From Streptomyces sp. HM190 (GTDB taxonomy: Bacteria; Actinomycetota; Actinomycetes; Streptomycetales; Streptomycetaceae): DNA of 64,000 bases. The stretch spans positions 6,696,001 to 6,760,000 of the forward strand of contig NZ_CP047318.1 in the NCBI RefSeq assembly GCF_009857135.1, given 5' to 3'. Made by a program: the position numbers and the translations under genes. Shown here in pieces: positions 26,320 to 35,539 of this stretch (its first letter is position 1; each line of letters begins with the position of its first letter). The notes below the pieces were generated by a model. It did not search any database, was not told the origin of the DNA, and saw only the letters and a list, made by a program, of their open reading frames with translations.

Positions 26320-27843
26320 GTGAGCAGCACTCTCTTTCGGACGAAGAAGGTTGAGCAGTCCATCCTCGATACCGAGGAGCCCGAGCACGCGCTCAGGAAA
26401 TCCCTGTCCGCGCTGGACCTGACGGTCTTCGGCGTCGGCGTCATCATCGGCACCGGCATCTTCGTCCTGACCGGGACGGTCGCGAAGAACAACGCCGGGC
26501 CCGCGGTGGCGCTGGCGTTCGTCGCGGCCGGTGTCGCCTGCGCGCTGGCCGCGCTCTGCTACGCCGAGTTCGCCTCCACGGTCCCCGTCGCCGGCTCCGC
26601 GTACACGTTCGCGTACGCCTCCCTCGGTGAACTGCCCGCCTGGATCATCGGCTGGGACCTGGTCCTGGAGTTCGCGCTCGGGACGGCGGTGGTGGCGGTC
26701 GGCTGGTCCGGCTACATCCAGTCGCTCATGGACAACGCGGGCTGGGAGCTGCCGGCGGCCCTGGGCAGCAGGGAGGGGGCCGACGGGTTCGGCTTCGACA
26801 TCCTCGCCGCCGCGCTCGTCCTCGTCCTCACCGCCATCCTCGTGATCGGCATGAAGCTGTCCGCGCGGATCACCTCCGTCGTCGTCGCCATCAAGGTCGC
26901 CGTCGTCCTGACCGTGATCATCGCGGGCGCTTTCTTCATCGAGGGCAAGAACTACGACCCGTTCATCCCGAAGGCGCAGGCCGTCGAGGCCGGCGACAGT
27001 CTCCAGGCGCCGCTGATCCAGCTGATGTTCGGCTGGGCGCCCTCCAACTTCGGTGTGATGGGCATCTTCACCGCCGCCTCGGTGGTGTTCTTCGCGTTCA
27101 TCGGCTTCGACGTCGTCGCCACCGCCGCCGAGGAGACCAGGAACCCGCAGCGCGACATGCCGCGCGGCATCCTCGGCTCTCTCATCATCTGCACCACGCT
27201 GTACGTTCTCGTGTCGATCGTCGTCACCGGCATGCAGAACTACAGCCGGCTGTCCGTCGACGCCCCGCTCGCCGACGCCTTCAAGGAGACCGGCCACCCC
27301 TGGTTCGCGGGCTTCATCAGCTTCGGCGCCGCCGTCGGCCTGACCACGGTCTGCATGATCCTGCTCCTCGGCCAGACCCGCGTGTTCTTCGCGATGAGCC
27401 GCGACGGACTGCTGCCGCGCTTCTTCTCCCACGTCCACCCGCGGTTCAAGACCCCGCACCGGCCGACGATCCTGCTGGGCGTGATCATCGCGATCGTGGC
27501 CGGCTTCACCCCGCTGACCGAACTCGCCGCCCTGGTGAACATCGGCACCCTGTTCGCCTTCGTGGTGGTCGCGATCGGTGTGATCATCCTGCGCCGGACC
27601 CGCCCCGACCTGCACCGGTCGTTCCGCACCCCGTGGGTGCCGGTCATCCCGATCCTGTCGGTGTGCGCCTCCCTCTGGCTGATGATCAACCTGCCCGCCG
27701 AGACCTGGCTGCGGTTCGCGGTGTGGATGGCCGCCGGGTTCGTCGTGTACTTCCTGTACGGCCGTTCGCACAGCCGTCTCGCCCGTCGGCGGGGGGAGAC
27801 CGCGCCGGGCGACGCCGCCCCGCCGCAGGGACGCGACGCGTAG
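26320..27843 (+). CDS. APC-superfamily amino acid permease
   Basis: A 507-residue membrane protein with about 12 hydrophobic segments and the cationic amino acid transporter pattern: LTVFGVGVIIGTGIFVLTG in the first segment, ALCYAEFASTVPVAGSAYTFAY, FFAFIGFDVVATAAEETRNPQRDMP and a C-terminal cytoplasmic Arg/Gly-rich tail. These motifs mark the APC (CAT/YfnA-like) family; the transported amino acid cannot be read. GTG 26320 is chosen because GGGAGG at 26306-26311 gives 8-base spacing. It is a stand-alone gene. Confidence 0.9.
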   Translation: MSSTLFRTKKVEQSILDTEEPEHALRKSLSALDLTVFGVGVIIGTGIFVLTGTVAKNNAGPAVALAFVAAGVACALAALCYAEFASTVPVAGSAYTFAYASLGELPAWIIGWDLVLEFALGTAVVAVGWSGYIQSLMDNAGWELPAALGSREGADGFGFDILAAALVLVLTAILVIGMKLSARITSVVVAIKVAVVLTVIIAGAFFIEGKNYDPFIPKAQAVEAGDSLQAPLIQLMFGWAPSNFGVMGIFTAASVVFFAFIGFDVVATAAEETRNPQRDMPRGILGSLIICTTLYVLVSIVVTGMQNYSRLSVDAPLADAFKETGHPWFAGFISFGAAVGLTTVCMILLLGQTRVFFAMSRDGLLPRFFSHVHPRFKTPHRPTILLGVIIAIVAGFTPLTELAALVNIGTLFAFVVVAIGVIILRRTRPDLHRSFRTPWVPVIPILSVCASLWLMINLPAETWLRFAVWMAAGFVVYFLYGRSHSRLARRRGETAPGDAAPPQGRDA

Positions 27844-28007
27844 GAGCCGCCGGCCCTTCCTCCCCGCCCGACCCCGCCCGACCCCGACCCGGCGTCACCG
27901 ACGGCACTCAGGGCCCCTCTCCGGTCCCGTACGGCCCCCTCCGGGCTGTGCGGGGCCGGAGCGCGTGGGCCGGCCGGCCGGGCGCGCGGGCGCCGCCCTG
28001 TCCCGTG

Positions 28008-28373
28008 TCAGGCGCCGCGGACCGCGCGCGGGCCCGTCACCTCGGCGCCCAGTTCCCCCACCCGGCGGCGCAGTTCGCGGTCGGCGGTGACGACGAGCGT
28101 CGCGCGGCCCCGGCCCTCCTCGGCGACCAGCTCGACGATGCGGTCGTCGCCGCTGCCGGGGGCCGAGTCGACCCGTACGCCGGGGACGGACTCCACACCG
28201 CGGGCCGCGCCCTCCACGACCATGACGAGTTCCACCGGCTCGTCCCGGCCCGGGACCCCGTCCCGGGCGAGCCGGTCCCGCAGACGCTCCGCCGCGCCCC
28301 GCCGGTCGCGCCACCAGCCGTCGGGGACGGAACCGATGACGTTCGCGGCGTCGATGATCACGAGGGTCGTCAT
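28008..28373 (-). CDS. Small NYN/PIN-like domain protein
   Basis: A 121-residue protein with the NYN (YacP-like) nuclease fold pattern: LVIIDAANVIG with the first acidic residue and Asn, GSGDDRIVELV with the acidic pair, and LVVTADRELRRRV with the last one. NYN proteins are metal-dependent RNA nucleases. The conserved acids suggest activity, but the RNA target is unknown. ATG 28373 follows GGGGAA; a longer frame from 28469 adds non-conserved sequence and crosses the fad terminator. Similar proteins are sometimes annotated as NTP pyrophosphohydrolase; I see no support for that. Confidence 0.75.
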   Translation of the reverse strand: MTTLVIIDAANVIGSVPDGWWRDRRGAAERLRDRLARDGVPGRDEPVELVMVVEGAARGVESVPGVRVDSAPGSGDDRIVELVAEEGRGRATLVVTADRELRRRVGELGAEVTGPRAVRGA

Positions 28374-28432
28374 GCTTCCCCATTGTGGCCCCGGGTGCCG
28401 ACCCACGGGCCGGCGCCCGGGGCCGGACAGGG

Positions 28433-28467
28433 GAAGAGGGCCTCCGTCCCGGACGGAGGCCCTCTTC
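28433..28467 (-). terminator. Terminator of the fadA-fadB operon
   Basis: A perfect 17 bp stem (GAAGAGGGCCTCCGTCC against its complement) with a single-base spacer, 13 bases past the fadB stop. Confidence 0.85.
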
Positions 28468-28479
28468 ACGCGGCTGCGG

Positions 28480-30609
28480 TCAGGCGGGGACCGACGCCAC
28501 GCCCGGCTCCAGGAACTTCTTGCCGTTGACCCGCTCGCTGACGCCCTCGCGGTCCAGGTACGGCGTGATGCCGCCCAGGTGGAAGGGCCAGCCGGCGCCG
28601 GTGATCAGGCAGAGGTCGATGTCCTGCGCCTCGGCGACGACACCCTCGTCGAGCATCAGGCCGATCTCCTGCGCGACGGCGTCCAGGACACGGGCGCGCA
28701 CCTGCTCCTCGGTCAGGACGACGTCGCCCTGCTTCAGGAGGGCCGCGACCTCGGGGTCCAGCTCCGGCTTGCCGGAGTCGTAGACGTAGAAGCCGCGCTT
28801 GCCCGCCTTGACGACGGCCGCGAGGTTCGGGGAGACCGTGAAGCGGTCCGGGAAGGCCCGGTTGAGGGTCTCCGAGACGTGCAGACCGATCGCGGGACCG
28901 ACCAGCTCCAGGAGGACCAGGGGAGACATCGGCAGGCCCAGGGGCTCCACCGCCTTCTCCGCGACGTCGACCGGGGTGCCCTCGTCGATGACGTTCTGGA
29001 TCTCGCCCATGAAGCGGGTGAGGATGCGGTTCACGACGAACGCCGGGGCGTCCTTCACCAGCACCGCGGTCTTCTTCAGCTTCTTGGCGACGGCGAAGGC
29101 CGTGGCCAGCGAGGCGTCGTCGGTCTGCTCGCCGCGGACGATCTCCAGCAGCGGCAGGACCGCGACCGGGTTGAAGAAGTGGAAGCCGACGACCCGCTCG
29201 GGGTTCTTCAGCTTCGACGCCATCTCGGTGACCGACAGCGAGGAGGTGTTGGTGGCGAGGACGGCGTGCGCCGGGGCGACCGCCTCGACCTCCGCGAACA
29301 CCTTCTGCTTGACCCCGATCTCCTCGAACACGGCCTCGATGACGAAGTCCGCGTCCGCGAAGCCCTCGGCCTTGTCCAGGACACCGGTGACCAGCGCCTT
29401 GAGGCGGTTGGCCCTGTCCTGGTTGATCCGGCCCTTGAGCAGCAGCTTGTCGATCTCGGCGTGGACGTAGCCCACACCCTTGTCGACGCGCTCCTGGTCG
29501 ATGTCGGTCAGCACGACCGGCACCTCCAGGCGGCGCACGAACAGCAGCGCGAGCTGCGAGGCCATCAGACCGGCGCCGACGACACCGACCTTGGTGACCG
29601 GGCGGGCGAGCGACTTGTCCGGGGCGCCGGCCGGGCGCTTGCCGCGCTTCTGCACCAGGTTGAAGGCGTAGATGCCGGCGCGCAGTTCACCGCCCATGAT
29701 CAGGTCGGCGAGGGCCGTGTCCTCCGCGTCGAAGCCCTGCTGGAGGTCGCCGTTCTTGGCGGCGGCGATGATGTCCAGCGCGCGGTAGGCGGCCGGGGCC
29801 GCGCCGTGCACCTTGGAGTCCGCGATGAAGCGGCCCTTGGCGACGGCCTGGTCCCAGGCTTCCCCGCGGTCGATGGCCGGGCGGTCGATGACGATCTCGC
29901 CCTTGAGGACGGACGCCGTCCACACCAGCGACTGCTCCAGGAAGTCCGCGCCCTCGAACAGCGCGTCGGCGATGCCCAGTTCGTAGACCTGGGCGCCCTT
30001 GAGCTGCTTGTTCTGGTTGAGGGAGTTCTCGATGACCACCGAGACGGCCTTGTCGGCGCCGATCAGGTTCGGCAGCAGCGTGCAGCCGCCCCAACCGGGG
30101 ACCAGACCGAGGAAGACCTCGGGGAGCGAGAACGCGGGCAGGGCCGCGGAGACGGTCCGGTAGGTGCAGTGCAGACCGACCTCGACACCGCCGCCCATCG
30201 CGGCACCGTTGTAGTACGCGAAGGTCGGGACGGCGAGGGCGGACAGCCGCTTGAAGACCTCGTGGCCGCCCTTGCCGATGGCGAGCGCGTGCTCGTGCTC
30301 CTTGAGGAGCTCGACGCCCTTGAGGTCGGCGCCGACCGCGAAGATGAACGGCTTGCCGGTGATGCCGACACCGACGATCTCGCCGGCGGCGGCCTCCTGC
30401 TCGACCTGGTCGATGGCGGTGTTCAGGTTCGCCAGCGACGCCGGGCCGAAGGTGGTCGGCTTGGTGTGGTCGAAGCCGTTGTCCAGCGTGATCAGGGCGA
30501 AGCGCCCCGCGCCGAACGGCAGGTCGAGGTGGCGTACGTGCGCGCTCGTCACGACCTCGTCCGGGAACAGCTCCGAGGCCTGCTGGAGAAGCTCGGCGGT
30601 GGTGGTCAC
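28480..30609 (-). CDS. fadB: Fatty-acid oxidation multifunctional protein (enoyl-CoA hydratase / 3-hydroxyacyl-CoA dehydrogenase)
   Basis: A 709-residue trifunctional-type alpha subunit. The N-terminal half is a crotonase domain (GVGITGKPFIFAVGADLKGVE, GWGGCTLLPNLIGADKA). A linker leads to the NAD-binding 3-hydroxyacyl-CoA dehydrogenase domain (KVGVVGAGLMASQLALLF, about residue 340), the catalytic HFFNPVAVLPLLEIVRG region and a C-terminal domain pair. Together they hydrate enoyl-CoA and oxidise 3-hydroxyacyl-CoA in beta-oxidation. GTG 30609 overlaps the thiolase stop (GTGA) and follows GAGGGGG, so the two are coupled. An upstream frame to 31542 is antisense-like noise inside fadA. Confidence 0.95.
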   Translation of the reverse strand: MTTTAELLQQASELFPDEVVTSAHVRHLDLPFGAGRFALITLDNGFDHTKPTTFGPASLANLNTAIDQVEQEAAAGEIVGVGITGKPFIFAVGADLKGVELLKEHEHALAIGKGGHEVFKRLSALAVPTFAYYNGAAMGGGVEVGLHCTYRTVSAALPAFSLPEVFLGLVPGWGGCTLLPNLIGADKAVSVVIENSLNQNKQLKGAQVYELGIADALFEGADFLEQSLVWTASVLKGEIVIDRPAIDRGEAWDQAVAKGRFIADSKVHGAAPAAYRALDIIAAAKNGDLQQGFDAEDTALADLIMGGELRAGIYAFNLVQKRGKRPAGAPDKSLARPVTKVGVVGAGLMASQLALLFVRRLEVPVVLTDIDQERVDKGVGYVHAEIDKLLLKGRINQDRANRLKALVTGVLDKAEGFADADFVIEAVFEEIGVKQKVFAEVEAVAPAHAVLATNTSSLSVTEMASKLKNPERVVGFHFFNPVAVLPLLEIVRGEQTDDASLATAFAVAKKLKKTAVLVKDAPAFVVNRILTRFMGEIQNVIDEGTPVDVAEKAVEPLGLPMSPLVLLELVGPAIGLHVSETLNRAFPDRFTVSPNLAAVVKAGKRGFYVYDSGKPELDPEVAALLKQGDVVLTEEQVRARVLDAVAQEIGLMLDEGVVAEAQDIDLCLITGAGWPFHLGGITPYLDREGVSERVNGKKFLEPGVASVPA

Positions 30610-31826
30610 TTGTCCCCCTCGAAGTGCGGGTTCTCCCAGATGACGGTGGCGCCCATGCCGAAGCCGACGCACATGGTCGTCAGGCCGTAGCGGACGTGCG
30701 GCTGCTCCTCGAACTGGCGGGCCAGCTGCGTCATCAGACGGACGCCGGAGGAGGCCAGCGGGTGACCGAAGGCGATGGCGCCGCCGTACTGGTTCACGCG
30801 CGCGTCGTCGTCGGCGATGCCGTAGTGCTCCAGGAAGGCCAGGACCTGGACGGCGAAGGCCTCGTTGATCTCGAACAGGCCGATGTCGTCGATGGTGAGG
30901 CCCGCCTGGGCGAGGGCCTTCTCCGTCGCCGGGATCGGGCCGTAGCCCATGACCTCCGGCTCGACACCCGCGAAGGAGTACGCCACCAGGCGCATCTTCA
31001 CCGGGAGACCGTGCTCGCGGGCGAAGTCCTCGCTGGCGATGATCGAGGCGGTGGCGCCGTCGTTCAGACCGGCCGCGTTGCCGGCGGTGACCCGGCCGTG
31101 CACGCGGAACGGCGTCTTCAGGCCCGCGAGGTTCTCGAGGGTCGTGCCCGGCCGCATCGGCTCGTCGGCGGTGACCAGGCCCCAGCCGGTCTCGCCGCCC
31201 TCGCCCGCGGCGGTGCGGCGCACCGAGATCGGCACCAGGTCCTGCTGGATCTTGCCGTTGGCGTACGCCTTGGCGGCCTTCTCCTGCGAGCGCACGGCGT
31301 ACTCGTCGGCGCGCTGCTTGGTGATGGTCGGGTAGCGGTCGTGCAGGTTCTCGGCGGTCATGCCCATGAACAGGGCGGACTCGTCGACCAGCTTCTCGCT
31401 CACGAACCGCGGGTTCGGGTCGACGCCCTCGCCCATGGGGTGGCGGCCCATGTGCTCGACACCGCCGGCGATGGCGACGTCGTAGGCGCCGAAGGCGACG
31501 GAACCGGCGACCGTGGTGACGGCGGTCAGGGCGCCGGCGCACATGCGGTCGATGGAGTAGCCGGGCACCGACTGCGGCAGACCGGCGAGGATGCCCGCCG
31601 TGCGGCCGATGGTCAGGCCCTGGTCACCGATCTGCGTGGTCGCGGCGATGGCGACCTCGTCGATCTTCGCCGGCTCCAGACCGGGGTTGCGGCGCAGCAG
31701 CTCCCGGATCGCCTTCACGACGAGGTCGTCGGCGCGGGTCTCGTGGTAGATGCCCTTCGGGCCCGCCTTGCCGAACGGGGTGCGGACGCCGTCGACGAAG
31801 ACGACGTCCCTGACGGTACGAGGCAC
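30606..31826 (-). CDS. fadA: Acetyl-CoA acyltransferase (3-ketoacyl-CoA thiolase)
   Basis: A 406-residue thiolase that cleaves 3-ketoacyl-CoA to acetyl-CoA, the last step of beta-oxidation. Catalytic residues are in place: nucleophile Cys96 in SIDRMCAGAL, His355 in GGAIAFGHPLASSG and Cys386 in MCVGFGMG. Asn in NEAFAVQ is also present. GTG 31826 follows GGAGGAG. It is the first gene of a two-gene operon with fadB; palindromes 49-84 bp upstream are candidate operators for a fatty-acid regulator. Confidence 0.95.
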   Translation of the reverse strand: MPRTVRDVVFVDGVRTPFGKAGPKGIYHETRADDLVVKAIRELLRRNPGLEPAKIDEVAIAATTQIGDQGLTIGRTAGILAGLPQSVPGYSIDRMCAGALTAVTTVAGSVAFGAYDVAIAGGVEHMGRHPMGEGVDPNPRFVSEKLVDESALFMGMTAENLHDRYPTITKQRADEYAVRSQEKAAKAYANGKIQQDLVPISVRRTAAGEGGETGWGLVTADEPMRPGTTLENLAGLKTPFRVHGRVTAGNAAGLNDGATASIIASEDFAREHGLPVKMRLVAYSFAGVEPEVMGYGPIPATEKALAQAGLTIDDIGLFEINEAFAVQVLAFLEHYGIADDDARVNQYGGAIAFGHPLASSGVRLMTQLARQFEEQPHVRYGLTTMCVGFGMGATVIWENPHFEGDK

Positions 31827-31874
31827 GATGGCTCTCCTCCAGGGTGCGGGATGGCACTACTGCTGCGCGACACG

Positions 31875-31890
31875 CTGAGCGCGCGCTCAG
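31875..31890. promoter_or_regulatory. Perfect palindrome CTGAGCGCGCGCTCAG upstream of fadA
   Basis: A 16 bp perfect palindrome 49-64 bp before the fadA start. TetR-family operators controlling fatty-acid genes are often of this kind; no cognate regulator is in the window. Confidence 0.5.
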
Positions 31891-31898
31891 GCCCATGC

Positions 31899-31910
31899 TA
31901 CTTACGAGTA
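31899..31910. promoter_or_regulatory. TACT-N4-AGTA inverted repeat upstream of fadA
   Basis: TACTTACGAGTA, on the minus strand TTACTCGTAAGTA, lies 73-84 bp before fadA, next to the perfect palindrome. It may be a second regulator site or include promoter hexamers. Confidence 0.35.
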
Positions 31911-31950
31911 ACCGGACTGCCCACCCCTGAGGGCGGGAGCGGTGAACGTC

Positions 31951-31967
31951 ACACGCCTTCGGCGTGT
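31951..31967 (-). terminator. Short TTC-loop hairpin downstream of the LacI gene
   Basis: ACACGCC pairs with GGCGTGT around a TTC loop, about 80 bp after the minus-strand regulator stop. Confidence 0.45.
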
Positions 31968-31994
31968 TACCGCCGGTTACATGCACCCAGCTTA

Positions 31995-32022
31995 GGGGTG
32001 CGGGGAACCGCGCGACCAGCCC
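31995..32022 (+). repeat. Dispersed streptomycete repeat, copy A
   Basis: A 28 bp sequence starting GGGGTGCGGGGAACCGCGCG and ending ACCAGCCC. It differs from the copy at 38803-38830 at one position. Its halves can pair around GGGGAACC. The repeat is common in streptomycete intergenic DNA (recalled). Confidence 0.6.
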
Positions 32023-32045
32023 GAAACACCCTCACCGTCCCGCGA

Positions 32046-33071
32046 TCAGGTCGCGGGGGCGGTGGATCCCCTGGGCACCAGGACGGGGGTGGCCACCGGA
32101 TGGGACACGGCCTCCCCGGCGATCACCCCGAACAGCGTGCGCGCGACCTCCGCGCCGAACCCGTGCACGTCATGGCTCATCGCCGACAGGGTCGGCCGGG
32201 TGAGCCGGCACAGCTGCGAGTCGTCCCAGGCCAGCAGCGAGACGTCCGCCGGCACCCGCACCCCCATCTCCGCGGCCACCGACAGGCCCGCCACCGCCAT
32301 GATGTCGTTGTCGTAGAGGATCGCCGTCGGCCGGTCCCCGTCGGGCGCGCTGAGCAGCGACCGCGTCGCCCGTGCCCCGTCCTCCCCGGAGAAGTCCGTC
32401 GTCACCTGCCGCACCCCGGCCAGCCCCAGCCGCCGCGCCGCCTCGTCGACCGCGGCCGTCCGGATGGCCGTGTGCCCCAGCAGCGCCGCACCCCCGACCC
32501 GCGCGATCCGCCGGTGTCCGAGCGCCGCGAGATAGCGCACCGCCTCCGTCACGGCGGTCGCGTCGTCCGTCCACACGGAGGTGAGCCCCCCGGTCAGGGA
32601 CGGGTGCCCGACCGCGACGACGGGCATGCCGAGCCGCCGGGCCGCCGCCGCTCGCGGATCGTCCGCGCGGAAGTCCACCAGGATCGACCCGCTGACCTGC
32701 CGTCCCCGCCACCACGCGTCCTGCACCGCCGTCTCCTCGTCCACGTTCCGCACCAGACGCAGCAGCAGCGAGCAGGACCGCTCGGTCAGCACGCTCTCCA
32801 CCCCGGAGACGAACTCCATGTAGAACGGCTCCAGCCCCAGCAGCCGCGCCGGCCGGCAGATCGCGAGCCCCACGACGTCCACCCGCTGGCTCGACAGCGA
32901 CCGCGCCGTCAGGTTCGGTGCCCAGCCGAGCTCCCGCGCCGCCGCGAAGATCCGGTCGCGCGTGGCGTCGGACAGCCCCGGCTTGCGGTTGAACGCGAGT
33001 GAGACCGCCCCCTTGGACACTCCGGCACGCGCGGCGACGTCCTTGATCGTCACCCGGGGGGGTGTGCTCAT
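32046..33071 (-). CDS. LacI-family transcriptional regulator of the mannoside locus
   Basis: A 341-residue regulator with a canonical N-terminal LacI helix-turn-helix and hinge (VTIKDVAARAGVSKGAVSLAFN, then GWAPNLTARSLSSQRVDVVGL) and a periplasmic-binding-like effector domain. Its start ATG 33071 overlaps the beta-mannosidase stop (ATGA), so it is co-translated with the enzyme. Two near-identical palindromes between the beta-mannosidase and transporter promoters are the obvious operators. It probably represses both transcripts until a mannoside or mannose derivative binds. Pathway role is from context. Confidence 0.92.
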   Translation of the reverse strand: MSTPPRVTIKDVAARAGVSKGAVSLAFNRKPGLSDATRDRIFAAARELGWAPNLTARSLSSQRVDVVGLAICRPARLLGLEPFYMEFVSGVESVLTERSCSLLLRLVRNVDEETAVQDAWWRGRQVSGSILVDFRADDPRAAAARRLGMPVVAVGHPSLTGGLTSVWTDDATAVTEAVRYLAALGHRRIARVGGAALLGHTAIRTAAVDEAARRLGLAGVRQVTTDFSGEDGARATRSLLSAPDGDRPTAILYDNDIMAVAGLSVAAEMGVRVPADVSLLAWDDSQLCRLTRPTLSAMSHDVHGFGAEVARTLFGVIAGEAVSHPVATPVLVPRGSTAPAT

Positions 33072-35464
33072 CGGGCGGGCTCCACACAGAACAGTGCCCG
33101 TCGGACGGCCGCCTCGTCGGGCACGGCCGTCCAGCCCGTCACCCCGATCGTGACCCGCTCCCCGGGCAGCAGCGTGACCCGCCCGGTGTCGGCCCGTGCC
33201 CCCGCGTCCAGCCGGTCGGCCTGGAGCAGCAGGTCCCGCAGCAGCGTCCGCGCGGTCACGGTCACCGCCCCCGGCGTGACCTCGACGTCGAACTCCGGCC
33301 GGGGATAGGGCACGTCGAGGTCGCGTGCCGCGAAGTGCACCGCCCGCAGCCCGTCCACGTCCGCCACCAGGAACTCCTTCGGGCCCACCGGCTCCAGCCC
33401 ACCGGGCACGGGCACCTCGACGACCGCGCGCGGCCCGACGGCCTGGCCGGGGACCGGGAACTCGGCGATCACCTCGCCGCCCACCGACATCCGCCGCAAC
33501 CGCGGCGCGGCGGGCTCCCACACCTCGCCCGCCTGGTTCACGACGGCCAGCACCAGCGCTCCGCCCCGCTCCTGAAGCGTCACCAGCCGGTCCGCGTACA
33601 GCCGCCGCAGCTCGTGGTAGAGCGGCTTCTCCCGGCCGTCACCGTCGATCGCCGCCCAGGACGTCACCGGCCAGCAGTCGTTGAGCTGCCACACGACCGT
33701 GCCCGCGCACACCGGCCAGTGCGACCGCCAGTGCTCGACACCGGCGGCGACGGCCCGCGCCTGGTTCAGCTGCGTCAGATAGTGCCACCGGTCGAAGTCC
33801 CCCTCGGGCAGCGCGAAATGGCGGGCGAGCCCCCGCTCCAGCTTGCCGTTGCCGTCCTCCGCCTTCTGGTGGTGCAGCATCCCCGGCGAGTCGGCGGCCA
33901 GTTCCTCCCCGGCCTCGGCCAGCGCCCGCCGCAGCGTCGCGTGCGCGGGCGGCGCCTGCCAGCCGAACTCCGCCACGAACCGGGGCACGTTCGCCCGGTA
34001 CTCCGCGTAGTCCTCCCGGTTCCACACCTCCCAGGAGTGGTGCGTGCCGTGCGCCGGGTCGTTCGGATGGCGGTCCCAGGACCCCGACCAGGGGCTGCCC
34101 GCCGTGTACGGCCGCGTCGGGTCCAGCTCCGCGACGATCCGCGGCAGGACGCCCAGGTAGTACCCCTCGCCCCAGGACTCCCCGGCGAGCCGCTCCTCCC
34201 AGCCCCAGTCCCGGAAGCCCCACAGGTTCTCGTTGTTGCCGTTCCACAGCACCAGCGAGGGGTGCGGCATCAGCCGGACGACGTTCTCCCGGGCCTCGGC
34301 CTCCACCTCGCCCCGCAGCGGCTGCTCCTCCGGGTACGCCGCGCACGCGAAGGGGAAGTCCTGCCAGACCAGCAGGCCCAGCTCGTCGCAGACGTCGTAG
34401 AAGTCATGGCTCTCGTAGATCCCGCCGCCCCAGATCCGTACGAGGTCGACACCCGCGCCGGCCGCCTGGGTGAGCCGTGCGCGGTAGCGGTCGCGGGTGA
34501 CACGGGAGGGGAAGACGTCGTCCGGGATCCAGTTCACACCGCGCGCGAACAGCCGCTCGCCGTTGACGACGAAGGTGAACCCGGTGCCGTGCTCATCGGC
34601 CGCCCGGTCGACCTCCACGGTCCGGAACCCGATCCGGCGCCGCCACGCGTCGAGGCCCCGGCCGCCCTCCTCGTGCAAGGTCAACTCGATTTCGTACAGC
34701 GACTGTTCGCCGTACCCGCGGGGCCACCACCGCTCGACCCCGGGCACCTCCAGCCGTACGACGCCGCTCGTGCCCTCGACCTCCGCGACGGCGCTGACGC
34801 CCCCCACGCTCGCCCGGAGCCGCAGCCCCGCCTTCCCGGCCGTCCGCTCCACGTCGACGTGCAGTGCCACCCGCCCGGTCGTGCCCTCGACCGTCACCAG
34901 CGGCCGGACGCGGGCGATCCGGGCGGTCGACCAGCGCTCCAGCCGCACCGGCCGCCAGATCCCCGCCGTCACCAGGGTCGGCCCCCAGTCCCAGCCGAAC
35001 GAGCAGGCCATCTTGCGGATGAACGGGAAGGGCTCGGGATACGCGTTCGGCCGGTCGCCGAGTCGCTCGCGCACCGCCTCCGCCTCGGCGTACGCGGAGG
35101 CGAACCGCACCGAGAGCCGTCCGCCCAGCCCGGTGACGTCGAAACGGTACGACCGGTGCATGTTCCGCACCGACCCCAGCAGCCGCCCGTCGAGCCGGAT
35201 CTCGGCCGCGGTGTCGAGCCCGTCGAAGACCAGGTCCGTCCGGTCCCGCCCGCCCGCCGCTCCCGGCCCCGGCAGATCCACCTCGTACGTCCACTCCCGG
35301 CGTCCCACCCACGCGACCTCGGTCTCGTTGCGCCCGAGGAAGGGGTCCGGGATCAGCCCCGCCGCCAGCAGATCGGTGTGCACGCACCCGGGCACGGCGG
35401 CGGGCAGCTCCCGCCCCTCGTACCGCAGGATCCAACCCTCGGTGAGCGGGGTGGCGTCGAGCAT
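33068..35464 (-). CDS. GH2 beta-mannosidase
   Basis: A 798-residue cytoplasmic (no signal peptide) glycoside hydrolase of family 2, of beta-mannosidase type. Beta-sandwich domains precede a TIM barrel whose acid/base Glu lies in VLWNGNNENLWGF and nucleophile Glu in RFVAEFGWQAPP. The N-terminal EVAWVGRREWTYEVDL and the central VNWIPDDVFPSRV are typical of beta-mannosidases. It hydrolyses terminal beta-mannose from imported oligosaccharides. ATG 35464 follows AGGAGGG with short spacing. It is divergent from an ABC importer and coupled to a LacI regulator, forming one regulon. Confidence 0.93.
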   Translation of the reverse strand: MLDATPLTEGWILRYEGRELPAAVPGCVHTDLLAAGLIPDPFLGRNETEVAWVGRREWTYEVDLPGPGAAGGRDRTDLVFDGLDTAAEIRLDGRLLGSVRNMHRSYRFDVTGLGGRLSVRFASAYAEAEAVRERLGDRPNAYPEPFPFIRKMACSFGWDWGPTLVTAGIWRPVRLERWSTARIARVRPLVTVEGTTGRVALHVDVERTAGKAGLRLRASVGGVSAVAEVEGTSGVVRLEVPGVERWWPRGYGEQSLYEIELTLHEEGGRGLDAWRRRIGFRTVEVDRAADEHGTGFTFVVNGERLFARGVNWIPDDVFPSRVTRDRYRARLTQAAGAGVDLVRIWGGGIYESHDFYDVCDELGLLVWQDFPFACAAYPEEQPLRGEVEAEARENVVRLMPHPSLVLWNGNNENLWGFRDWGWEERLAGESWGEGYYLGVLPRIVAELDPTRPYTAGSPWSGSWDRHPNDPAHGTHHSWEVWNREDYAEYRANVPRFVAEFGWQAPPAHATLRRALAEAGEELAADSPGMLHHQKAEDGNGKLERGLARHFALPEGDFDRWHYLTQLNQARAVAAGVEHWRSHWPVCAGTVVWQLNDCWPVTSWAAIDGDGREKPLYHELRRLYADRLVTLQERGGALVLAVVNQAGEVWEPAAPRLRRMSVGGEVIAEFPVPGQAVGPRAVVEVPVPGGLEPVGPKEFLVADVDGLRAVHFAARDLDVPYPRPEFDVEVTPGAVTVTARTLLRDLLLQADRLDAGARADTGRVTLLPGERVTIGVTGWTAVPDEAAVRRALFCVEPAR

Positions 35465-35472
35465 GCGCCCTC

Positions 35473-35486
35473 CTAAACCGGTCCAG
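35473..35486. promoter_or_regulatory. LacI-type operator, beta-mannosidase side
   Basis: CTAAACCGGTCCAG fits CTRAACCGGTTYAG with one mismatch and lies just upstream of the beta-mannosidase start, overlapping its leader. Confidence 0.65.
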
Positions 35487-35539
35487 TCAATGACGCGGCA
35501 GCGTCGCGAAAGATTTGGGCACCCTTGGCGAGATTGGGA

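Noticed and set aside
23944..27771. 1275-codon minus-strand frame across dxs and the permease
   Set aside because: Spans two real genes and an intergenic terminator on the opposite strand; low-complexity antisense translation.
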